Below, in pieces: positions 49,284 through 60,700 of a stretch of 64,000 bases of DNA. The position numbers and the translations under genes were made by a program. Location: assembly GCA_963971285.1 (NCBI GenBank), contig OZ020262.1, forward strand, positions 5,551,036 through 5,615,035, given 5' to 3'. Position 1 is the stretch's first letter, and each line of letters opens with the position of its first letter. The notes beneath the pieces were generated by a model, which was given only the letters and a program-made list of their open reading frames with translations, made no database searches and was not told where the DNA came from. This stretch comes from Astropecten irregularis (Eukaryota; Echinodermata; Asteroidea; Paxillosida; Astropectinidae).

Positions 49284-50200
49284 TTTTGACTCAGTTTATC
49301 CAGTGATCAGAATTAAATGTGTGTGATTTTTTAGCCTCGATTGTTTGTGTACATTCTTCTTGCATGTCTTGAGTGGAAAACCCCGCATGCGCATTGTCGC
49401 ACACTTACACTGAACGTAAGAGGGCGCAATTTAAGCAGGTTTTTATACTGAGTGTAAGAGGGCGCTATTAATGAAAAAGGGAGCGCCAAGGGTTGAAAAA
49501 ATTATGTTTGTGGGTGCGATTTTTGGACATACTTTTTATTTAAATCCCAAACTTCGCAGTGGTACTGCCCCATCTCATGCAGGAGTTTCACGAGTTTTGC
49601 AACAAAATTGTACTTAAAATCTCACTTTCTCAAATTCTTTTCAATTTGCGATAATATGTTTCCCGATTAATTTTATTTCTATTTATCCCTAAAAATATCA
49701 ACCCCCTCTGATCCCCACCCCGAATTAATATATATTTTTTTTTCAAACCGACTAACCCTCAGATTTTAGGAAACATCCCTCCTATATCTGCTTTCCATAG
49801 TTGAACCATTTAACTCCCAGGTTATGATAACTTCTCATAATTACACGATACATTTAATTGCAAAACCGCCAACAAAATTAATTTAATAGATTAAAATATT
49901 TAGATAGGAGGGCCCAACACGTTTCAATCCAAGCAAGCTCTTTAGCTAGGATGGAATTGTGTCAGGCCCTCCTAACTCCAAGCATTTTATAAATTTCAGA
50001 TCATTATTTTGGCTTATGGCCTGAAGGTATGGACTATGGATTCCCTAACCAGAAGTAATAGAAAATTAGTGACACAAAAAAAAAAACTTTAACCAAATCA
50101 CCAAATTTAAAAAAAAAACTCATTGTTTATTGTACACAAGTGAAATGCAATACCTGTCATTCATGTACAATTATTCTAGACTGGAATTGTATGAACCTGT
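49284..50200. other. RYK upstream region
   Basis: No TATA box stands out near 49300-49400. Two GAGGGCGC words (about 49430 and 49455). A fragment at 49905-49985 (GGAGGGCCCAACACGTTTCA and TGTGTCAGGCCCTCCTAACT) is an inverted pair found also near 12745 and 54645. Confidence 0.4.
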
Positions 50201-50215
50201 GTTTTGAAATAATAT

Positions 50216-50405
50216 ACAAACTGGTACTCTGTTCAAGATTCACAGCACAGGCATGGCCATACAAAATATCACTGGTAACCAAACTGGTACTCTGTTCAAG
50301 GTTGACAGCACAGGCATGGGCGTACAAATTATCACTGGTTACCAAACTGGTATTCTGTCCATGGTTCACAGCACATCATGACCATACAAAATTATCACTG
50401 GTAAC
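50216..50405. repeat. Three-copy tandem repeat of about 62 bp
   Basis: CAAACTGGTACTCTGTTCAA, then CACAGCACAGGCATGGCC and TATCACTGGTAACC, repeated three times. Confidence 0.75.
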
Positions 50406-50627
50406 CTAATCAGAAGATCAATATCTTAACAGGCATGATTTTGAGTAAAAGTTGTGATCTGGGTGTCCAAAATTTCTTGCCAAATTCCTAATTTCTATCT
50501 TTTTATAATTTTTGTTGTTGTTTTGGAAGCTAAAAAGAAATTAAATGATAAATAACTCGAACCCGGGCCACATTGGTGAGAGGCGAGTGCCTAATAATGC
50601 ACTTTTCACCTATGCCCCCAGCGGTTG

Positions 50628-50785
50628 ATTTCAACAATTGAAACTCATCGCAACTTACTATCAACCATAGGACTTATGATGCATTGCAGCCCTACGTAGG
50701 ATAGGCCCCCTATGATGGGTTATCCTTCGTAACTTGAGTTACGAACGATCGTAGGGCTTTGTGAAATCAACACCTATCAGAAAAG
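50628..50785. mobile_element. Inverted-repeat element (GATTTCAACAATTG / CCTACGATCG type)
   Basis: Reverse-oriented relative of 20992 (AGGACTTATGATGCATTGCA + GCCCTACGTAGGAT, then GGGTTATCCTTCGTAACT). Confidence 0.6.
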
Positions 50786-51014
50786 TGCGTGATTCTTCCT
50801 CTAAAAATGTTTGCCTTTGATATTCAGAAAAAAAAAAAATTAAAACAAAAAACTCATATGTACAATGTAGTTTTGTTTATTTAAACATTACTCAAAGGAA
50901 GAATTAAAGCCATCTTACGCTGTACAAACGCAACAGAAGCACTTCTACAAATCTTTCCAGAATTCATTTGGACGAGCGTTTGCCATGATTTCAGTTAGCC
51001 TGATGGGCTTCCAG

Positions 51015-51480
51015 AGCTACAGCTAGGTCTATTGTCTTGGTGTCTCCGCGTATTTCCAATGGAGCCAAGACCTAGACCTAGCCCTAGACAACAGATTCGG
51101 ATGCTACGGCTAGGTCTATTGTCTTGGTGTCCCTGTGTATTTCCAATGGAGCCAAGACCTAGACCTAGCTCTAGACAACAGATTCGGATGCTACGGCTAG
51201 GTCTATTGTCTTGGTGTCCCTGTGTATTTCCAATGGAGCCAAGACCTAGACCTAGCTCTAGACAACAGATTCAGATGCAGCCAGAGCTACGGCTAGGTCT
51301 ATTGTCTTGGTGTCTCCGCGTATTTCCAATGAAGCGAAGACCTAGACCTAGCTCTAGACAACAGGTTCAGATGCAGCCAGAGCTACGGCTAAGTCTATTG
51401 TCTTGATGTCTCTGTGTATTTCCAATGGAGCCAAGACCTAGACCTAGCTCTAGACAACAGATTCGGATGCAGCCTAAGTA
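51015..51480. repeat. Five-copy 86-96-bp tandem array with internal inverted repeats, downstream of IWS1
   Basis: Unit: GCTAGGTCTATTGTCTTGGT, CTCCGCGTATTTCCAATGGA, GCCAAGACCTAGACCTAGCT, CTAGACAACAGATTCGGATG. GCTAGGTCT and AGACCTAGC are complementary within each unit. Starts of units at about 51022, 51108, 51195, 51291 and 51387. May lie in the IWS1 3' UTR (next AATAAA on the minus strand at 50876-50881). Confidence 0.85.
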
Positions 51481-51629
51481 TGCAATGAGGTGCTCCCGCA
51501 TTTCACAAAAAGAGAGCCACAGTTCAAAAGGCGATATTCAAAATTTCAAACAAAAATGAAACTTGAAATTCATGTGGAGACGGAGATTTAAGGAATGACT
51601 TGTCAACGAAGAGTCGACTCGATTTGATT

Positions 51630-51758
51630 CTATAGGGCAACCTTGCGACCTTCGATACTGATAGGGATGGCTCGCTGGTTTTTATTCCTACTCCTTGCTT
51701 TGGCGTCCTTGAAACGTTTGAGGTGCTTGTCTAACTTGGTGGGTTCTTTTTTGCTGCC
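51630..51758 (-). CDS. IWS1: IWS1 coding exon 15: basic C-terminus and stop
   Basis: Encodes [20 protein letters not shown] and the terminal [16 protein letters not shown], matching the KISIEGNKMPL end of vertebrate IWS1. Acceptor CCCACAG. Confidence 0.95.
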   Translation of the reverse strand, partial: GSKKEPTKLDKHLKRFKDAKARSRNKNQRAIPISIEGRKVAL

Positions 51759-54700
51759 CTGTGGGACAAAAAAAAGAGAGACGTTTCAATATTTCAAAAT
51801 TACTAACTCTTTATGACTACCAAACGAACAAAGATAATTGACTATTGGGGACACCACCAACGTAGAGCTGGATGGCTCAGTTGGTAGAGCGCCTGTACGG
51901 TATTCAGGAGGTCTCCGGTTTGAATCCCGCTCCAGTCAATTTTTCTTTGTCCATCTTTCAATGACTTTAAAGAACTTCATAGTCCTTAAAGAACTCTGCC
52001 CCCAACCCCCCTGTCTCCAAAAACCTCCCGAAATGAAATTCAGAGCTCTTCGTCTTACCTTTGAGAACTCTCTCTCGACATTCCACTTTGGTCTGACCAC
52101 GTAGTCCTTGGTGGATGGTAGAGGTACCCTGGCTCTTCCTACCCAGCCCTTGTCGCCTGGTCTCAAGGCTCTGCGTGTCGTAAAATTAAAGCCACGAGCA
52201 ATTGTTATTAAGCCACTCAGAGGTGAGGAACGTATGTATGGAATATCTAACACTGTAATCAGCAGGCATGGTTCTACGGGGGGCTGTAGCCCCCCAATAA
52301 TATTGTCTAGCCCCCCCAAAGAAATGCAAGTGAAAAAAAAATTCTTGAAAATACTGGATTTGTTCAGTTATTAAGCGCCAATTACATAAAAAACGCGTTG
52401 TGTGGTCTATAATGTGCATGTTTTTCGACCCCTAATAAGACATAGCAGAAGCGAGTGTTAGAAGAACCCAAAATATTGGGTCTTCTAGCCCCCCCCAAAA
52501 AAATTATGGCTCTTCTAGCCCCCCCACAAATGTTGGCTCTAGAACCGCGCCTGGTAATCAGGGCTAGAACTTACCACTAACCCGGCAGTTATTGTCTTGT
52601 AAAACCTTGCTAGTAAAATCACTTTGATAGCCCGGCAGACTAATAAGCAATGAAGCTGAGATGCCGTACATTCCAAACAGTTTAGGTTGAATTTCAAACA
52701 TGGAAGGAAACAGAACCTGTTCTTCAATGGCACAGATAATTTTCGACTTGATTCCATCAAATATCACAACCAGTCAGACGACCCTGTGACTGCCATGTTG
52801 TGTCATGTTTAAAGGTAATATCATACTTTGGTTTTTGTCAAGGAAATGCAGATTCATGGGCACAAATATTAAGAAAGATACAGTAATAGTCATCTGTGAA
52901 AATTTCAGTCCCATATGGTGCCCACTTTTTGAGAAAACAGTGAAAAACGGCCACAGTATTTTAACAATTTTTTACCATTATTTTTTACCTTTAAAAGATC
53001 AAAATTGTTTTTGGTCATTGGTTTTACTCCTTTCTGAATAAATACAGCATTTCAGGCAGAAACACTTTAACATTATGTTTCTAACATCACCATCTTTATA
53101 CCCTGTAAGTTATTGGTAAATCTGTGAAGATTTCTGTTTCGGTATGCTACCAAAGTATGAGAGTACCTTTAAGACTAAAATAGACGAAGGTGAAAATAAC
53201 TTGACAAAAATCCTTGCGCAACACTCACCTCTCTTCGCCTGTCAGTGCAGTCTCAATACTCTTGGGCTTGACTGCCGTGCCGTCTGTTGAACTGTTCATA
53301 CAAAGACCAGGACGTAATTCCAGAACAAAATATGATAGGAATGTTTATACAAAACGAATGAATGCAAATCTTACAATGGAAAGAATTTTACTGGCGGCCA
53401 TAATTACAACAAAAAAAAGGTTATGCCCTTACGAGTTAACTTACTGCATACAAGTTATGATGAACTTCAATCTCAGCTGTCTAAGACTGGGTTAATATCT
53501 GAAAAGTGAGTTTTACTGTTTTTTTTTTGACCTACAATGATAAACTTCGAATGCAGCGGTAGCCTTCTGTTTTGTTTTTTATCTCAACCCCCCCCCCCTC
53601 CTGTCGGTTCCATAGGGATTGATCAGGGGCCAATTTCATAGAGCTGCATAAGCACAAAATTTGCTTTCTAAGCATGAAAAGTCTTCCTTGATCAAACAGG
53701 ATTACCAACCAAATTTCTTGTAATGTTTACTGCTTTTGAGCATAACATTAAGGAGTTTTGGCTGGCATACGGATTTTATTTGGTGCTTAAGCAAATTTTG
53801 GTGCCTAAGCAGCTCTATGAAATTTATCACCAGGTCCTAGACATTTCATAGGCCTTTACGAAACCAGACATGAGGCTTTGCTTGGGTCTTATTTTGCTAC
53901 CGCCATTTGAAGCCAACAAAACCAAAGGGATTGGGCCACATGACAAAGCCGAAGGAAGGCTCCAGCTTCGCCATGTATCTCATGCCCTTCATTTAATTTA
54001 GGACACAAAATGGCAGTAGAAAATCCCAAGCCTAGCCTCAAGTCTCATTTCGTAAAGGTTCCATGGCTTCAACAAAATGAGACAAATTGTCCTTTAGGAC
54101 AAATGCTTCAACCCTGACCTTGGCTCTCGACCAACCATCTGCACCGAGAGATAAACATGATTTGGTGATTGACCAATCAGAGAAGCTGTTATAAAGATCC
54201 AGAGACTGTCGCTCACCTTAACCGCCTTTTTTTTACCGCCGAGAGTTGGGCCAAATCACGTTCCTGTCTTTCCTCCTTGGACATCGAATGGAAATTTGCC
54301 TCTACCCCAAAGATGGGTCTCGACCAATCATCTGCATCGATAAATGAAGAATTTTAAAACTGACCAATGACAGTAGCTGTTACATAGACCCAGGCAATGA
54401 AGTAGCAAGCTTTGAATTTCATGGAGGCCACAGAGGCCATGGCCTTCATTGCCCTGGTTCTTGGCCTTGGTGCCCCCTTCAAATGTTTCCATAGACATTA
54501 TGATTTTCCAATGGAAGTGCCCCTTGCAATGGAAAAGTGGCCTTGCCCCTTTCAGAACCGAATTCAAGGCCTGAAGTAGAGTCTTCAAAGTTGACAATAA
54601 AATGGCCACATAATGCAAACACGAGACATTACGTTTGGAGTTAAGAGGGCCTGATGTTTCGATCTTAGCAGGATCTTTCTCAAAAGAATCAAGATGTTAG

Positions 54701-57700
54701 CAACAAGGGGAGGGACAGTGATTACTTACTGATTAATTTGCCTGCCAAGTCGCGGCAGTGTCGGAGCTCTTTAGGATGTCGGAACAGACACATGACAGCC
54801 TTGCCTATGCCACTGGTTTTTAACATGTGCTGGTCGATCGGCGGAAACTGAAAATAAAAGTACAATAAATGGAGTCAACTACAAGTCTCATCCACAGAAT
54901 ATATCATAGGGATGGAGTTTCAAGAATACTTAAAGTGGATGTTCAATACTCTACAAACCTCGCTTTATCTGTTAGAACTTTAATCCTTAATTACTTGATG
55001 ATTTTTTCTCTCAACATGCTCAACCCGCAAGCTCCCCAAAATTCAGATTCTCTGAATTTCGACAATTTTCGCTTGTGATTGTTCTTTGGCTGTTGTTCAC
55101 TGGCCATGAACATCAAATGAAATTTGTAATAGTGGTTTGTTTTATTGAGCAAGACACTTTGAGTGTGGATCGGTTTGCGGAAACACCATGTAAGAATCAT
55201 TCGTACTTTCGCATTTCTATATCGTTCGCACTTCTCGTAAGGTCTCAACGTTTCGACTAGCCTGCTCTAGTCCTCATCAGGAGACATTTTGTGCTAAGCA
55301 ATTTTTTCGTGCTTAGCAACTCCATGAAATTGACATACCTCCCTGAGTACTTTGAGAAGGCTCTCTCGGACTTGTAGGTTTGGTAGACTGTGATCTGGTA
55401 GAGGCATCAGCCATTCCTTCATGACCCGTAGAATGCCGCAGTCCATAAACGCTATCTGTAAGTCTTGTCTGTTGGCCAGGGAATAAAAAAAGAATAATTC
55501 CTCACTAAAACGGTATGAAATCAAGATATAGTTAAAGGTTTACTGTAATCAAAACTCATGTGAAGTTAAATACATCTGTATTGTTATAAAACTCATCCTG
55601 TCTGTCATTGTTTGTGCTAAAAATATTGTATGTAAAAAAGGAGGTATTTTAGACCCATAATTTAACACCACACTTTTCAAGACGAAAACCTTTGCTTACG
55701 TCACATGCAGAACGCCACGCAGTATACTGTACAGTAAACTCTGTATATAAGTTTCCCTTGTTGTTATTTGATGATTATATCGATTATAAAGCCACATCGT
55801 CTTTGAGTGATCCCCCATGTACTTGATATAGGCCAACTGTTTTTCAAGTTGCAGCATTGCTAATGTTGAACATATCTTAAATGATCCTTGGGATATAGTG
55901 GTATGTGAGTGGTTTCATGGCTTCTGACTGCAAAACGAACAGAGATAATTGACTGTTAGGGAGACCACCAACGTAGGGCTGGATAACTCAGTTGGTAAGA
56001 GAGTGCTGGTACGGTATTCCGGAAGTTGCTGGTTCAAATCCCGCCCCAGTCAATTCTTAAAGTTCATTTTCAATGACAGTTATATTTCATTTACACATTT
56101 ACAGTCCCGTTTTCCTCTTTATACTTTTTGGCTTTGCTATCCACTAACCATGGGTGTGATTAGCTTTTCAGGAAAAATCCTGAAAATAGTTTTAAAAATA
56201 CTGAAAAAATTGCGTAAAATTGGGCCATAACACTCAAAATCGGGCTGAAAATTGATACAATTGCGAAAAAAATCCTGAAATCAGGATAAATCCTGGTTAA
56301 TTCTGATAACTAATTCACTAAAGCAGAAAAGGAGAAAGAAAGGTTTAAGAAATTGGGAGAATTGATTTGCAACCTCTGTGTGCGTGGACTTACTTTCTAA
56401 GCTGAGACATGACGGAGGGTAACATCATCAGCTTCTTGGTGGCTGCTTTCCTCTTCTGATTCAATACACGATCTTCCTGCTCAAGAACAGAAAATTGGGA
56501 TTGACTGTCTTGAATTATCGCGATTGAAATCCTGATCCAAATTAATTACGGTTATTGGTGTGAGTGTGGACAGGCCTTAAAGGTGGCTCCATACTTGGAT
56601 TTTTGTCAAAGAAATTCAGATTCATGGGCAAAAATATCAAGAAAGATACAGTAACAGTCATCTGTGAAAATTTCAGTCCCATACGGTGCCCACTTTTTGA
56701 GAAAACAGTGAAAAAAGCTCCTGGTATTTCATAAATCTTCTCACAGGATTTTTGATCTTCTGAAGATCAGAATTGTTTTTGGTAATTAGTTTTACTCTTT
56801 TTTGGATAAATACAGCATTTCAGGCAGGTATGTTTCTACAATCACCATCTTTATACCCTGTAAGTTATAGGTAAATCTGTGGAGATATCTGTTTCGGTAT
56901 GCTACCAAAGTATGATACTACCTTTAAGTGAACCCACCTTTGATGCATCCTCCATCTGTTTGATCATTGCCACGATGATGTCATCGTTATCGTTGATGAT
57001 GTCGCCCATTCGGCGCCGTTTCCGATGCATCTTATTCTCGGCTTTCTTTCTCTCCATCATGAGGTCAAAGTCCGAGACGAAGCTCCTGTCAGTCGCAAAC
57101 GAGGACAGAAAATAAAGAAAGACAATAAATAAGTCATTGAAAAATGAACTGGTTTAGGATTCGAACCAGCAATCGTCTGAATGCCGTACCGGCACTCTTA
57201 CCAACTGAGCTATCCAGCCCTATGTTGGTCAGTTGGTGGTGTATTATTACCCATTTCACCAAATACGTCGCAGGGGCGATGCGTTTAATATCCACCTTGG
57301 CTCATGTGATGTTCTTGAACGAGGCTAGCTTTTGTATTTCTACGACTATTTGATGCATTTTACTCTTGATTCCAGATAACAGCCGCAGAAGCGTGTCTGA
57401 TAGTTGCCTGCGCGCGTGCCCACCGTTTCACACCGTTGCCAAAGGAACTTGCAATGTATTCAACGCGTTGCAAGTTTTTGTGAAATGGATAGGCGACGCA
57501 TTGTAAAATCGAGTTGAAACGTCGCAAATCGAGTTGCGACGCGCTGCGCAGCTTTACGAAATCGCCCCTGGTCATTAGGCTACATTAATATTCCTGAAAC
57601 CATCTCAACTCCCTGAGGAGTATAGTATACAGCCCCTCTGGATGTTCTCAAGAAGGACACAGGAGTGCAAAGCACCAGCGAGCTGGTCGGAAGTATCGGA

Positions 57701-60700
57701 AACCGGAATGACTGGAAGTGACGATGGAAGGCTTGTCTGAGGATGACCTAGAGAGAGAGAGAGGGTCGAAAATACAATGTCTTGTCCTCGGACAGTATAT
57801 GGAATGTTTGGAAGTTAAACTGACCCTTTAGATTTGCCGTCATCGTCCACGCCCTCGTCAGAATCGGAGTCTTCGGCGGCCGCCGTCTGCTGGACCTGCT
57901 CTTGATCCACCTGCTCTTCACCCTCCGCTGGGCCCTCCGCTTCCTCCTCTGGTACTCCCTCCTGCTCAGCAACATCCTCCGGTCCTACATCATCATCATC
58001 ATCATCTTCTTCATCACTTGAGACGATCACTAATCAGGGGAAAAAAATGAACGAGATATGTAAATCAAAATGAGTTTTAACCAAAAAGGTCGAGGGGTCA
58101 AGGCCAAGACAATATTACCATCCAAAGCCAAAACTAATGAGAGAACAATTTACCTGCTCGCTTCTTTTTGACTGGCTGCTCAAGCTCAGCTTCTCCAAAA
58201 CCCTGGGAAGAAAAAAATCAATCAATTATAAATTCAAAGAACTTAAAACCCACAGACAAAAACTTTTGCCTCAAAGTGAAACACTGTGAAAAAGAGCAGT
58301 ATTAAATTGAACTTGATCTGGGGCTAATTTCACAGCAAAAATTTGTTAACCATGAAACTTCTGTTTTAATAAAATAACTCATTGAAAAGTGAACAAAGAA
58401 AAATTGACTGGAGCGGGATTCGAACCGGCGACCTCCAGAATACCGTACAGGCGCTCTACCAACTGAGCTATCAAGCCCTACGTTGCTGGTGTCCCAAATA
58501 GTCAATTACCTTGTTCATTTGGCAGTCAGAAGCCATGAAATCACGCACACACCGCCATATCCCAGGGATCATTTCATCAATATACGCAGCAGTTCAGTCA
58601 GTTTCATTTAACAACCAAATGTCCATGTGTTGTGTATCACTTGTGATTGTTTTTTGGTTGTTGTTCACTGACCATGGATATCAAATGGAATGTTTAAAGG
58701 AGGTTTGTTTTTTTGAGCAAGACATTTCGTGCTTAGCATTTATTTTGTGCTTAACAGCTCCATGAAATTGGCTGTCTGCTTGGGATAGCTTATGGCTGGC
58801 TAGAGCTTATTCAAATGCAGAGCTCACCAAGCATTGACCATCAGTCAAACTAATACCTGCAAATGGAAAAGACAACAGCCAACAGCTAACAAGCCTATCA
58901 CTTATTAAAACAACCTACCAACCCCAGGCTTCCAATGATGAGGTGAATGTTTTAGGACTCTTACCTCAAATTCTTCATCATCTTCTTCATCACTTGAGCC
59001 GAAGATGTCCGCAATAAGCTCTCCTACTCCAGCTCTTCAAAAAGAACAAGATGAGGTGTCAAGAGACATCAAGAGGTATGAAGAGGTACAAGAGGTACAA
59101 GAGGTATCAAGGTGTCAAGAGGTATCAAGAGGCATCAAGAGGTAACATGAGGTATCAGGTGGTATCAAGAGGTATCGAGAGGTACAAGAGGTATCAAGAG
59201 ACGTCAAGAGGTATGAAGAGGTACAAGAGGTATCAGGTGGTGTCAAGAGGTATCAAGAGGAACAAGAGGTATCAAGAGGAACAAGAGGTATCAAGAGGAA
59301 CAAGAGGTATCAAGAGTATCAAGAGGCATAAAGAGGTATCAAGAGGTACAGTATCAAGAGGAATCAAGAGTATCAAGAGGCATCAAGAGGTATTGAGAGG
59401 CAACAAAAGGTATCAAGAGGCTTCAAGAGGAACAAGAGGTATCGAGAGGCATCAGGAGGTATCAAAAGATATCAAGGTGTCCAGAGGAACAACAGGTATC
59501 AAGAGGTATCAAGAGGAATAAGAGGTATCAAGAGGAATAAGAGGTATCAAGAGGAATAAGAGGTATCAAGAGGAATAAGAGGTATCAAGAGGAATAAGAG
59601 GTATCAAGAGGAATAAGAGGTATCAAGAGGTATCAAGAGGTATCAAGAGGTATCAAGAGCTTTCAAGAGGAACAAGAAATATCAAGAGCTTTCAAGAGGA
59701 ACACGAGGTATCAAGAGCTTTCAAGATGAACAAGAGGTATCAAGAGGAACAAGAGGTATCAAGAGGAGCAAGAGGTATCCAGAGCTATCAAGAGGTATCA
59801 AGAGGTGTGTACTTACCCTTCTTCATTGCTCTCATCCCCGCTGTCTAGTGCCTCGGCGCGTGCCTCAGCAGCATCCTGTGGGTGGTCAGCCTCCCTATCA
59901 TCCTCTTCGTCCTGTTCTACTCCTGCCGCTGCCTCCTCTGTCTCTTCAGCTGCCTCCTGCTCCGGCACCTCATCGTGTACTGCCTCATCTTGCTCTAAGT
60001 CGCTTAGAATGGCTGGCTCTGCTTCCATATCATAGGGTTCTGGAAAAACATTTACCATAATGTTAAAAATAATACAGGACATTCATATTGCACAAATACT
60101 ATATCAATAAACTCATTTGCGTGGCGACAATTGGTATGTGGATTGGTTTGTGGAAACACACTGTAAGAATCGTTTGTACTTTCACACTTCTTATTTCGTT
60201 CGCACTTTTCATAAGGTCACAACGTTTTGACTAGCCTGCTCTAGTCATCAGCAGGAGACTCCTGATGATCGATCGTAACTCAAGTATAATTATACTTGCT
60301 TTTTAATACCATATCAGTAATGTATTCAGGCATTTAGATGAATGCTGATGCTTGGGCGCTAAAAAAATAATTTTTTATATCTTTTGTATGAGGCAGTGTC
60401 TCCAACCACATCGCAGTGGCAGGATTGGGCCTGTGGAGGTCAGAGGTCTAGAGTAAATATTCAAAGAATCCTACGTTTGTTGGTTGATGTTGATCAGTCA
60501 TGCTTACCGTCTTCATCTGATAACGCTTGACGTTCAGGATCAGGGCTCTCTGGACCCATCATATCTGTATCTTGGTAGTAAGACTCTTGTCTTGTGTTGT
60601 CCTGCAACGCTTCTTCATTTCCGTCCGACCTGCTTCCATCCTCCGCTTCTTCGTGCTCCTCCTGTGCCTCTCCGTACTCTTGGTTCCCCTGAGGAGCTTC

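Noticed and set aside
59051..59521. 156-codon Arg/Tyr/Lys-rich plus-strand ORF
   Set aside because: Translation of the intron 4 purine repeat of IWS1.
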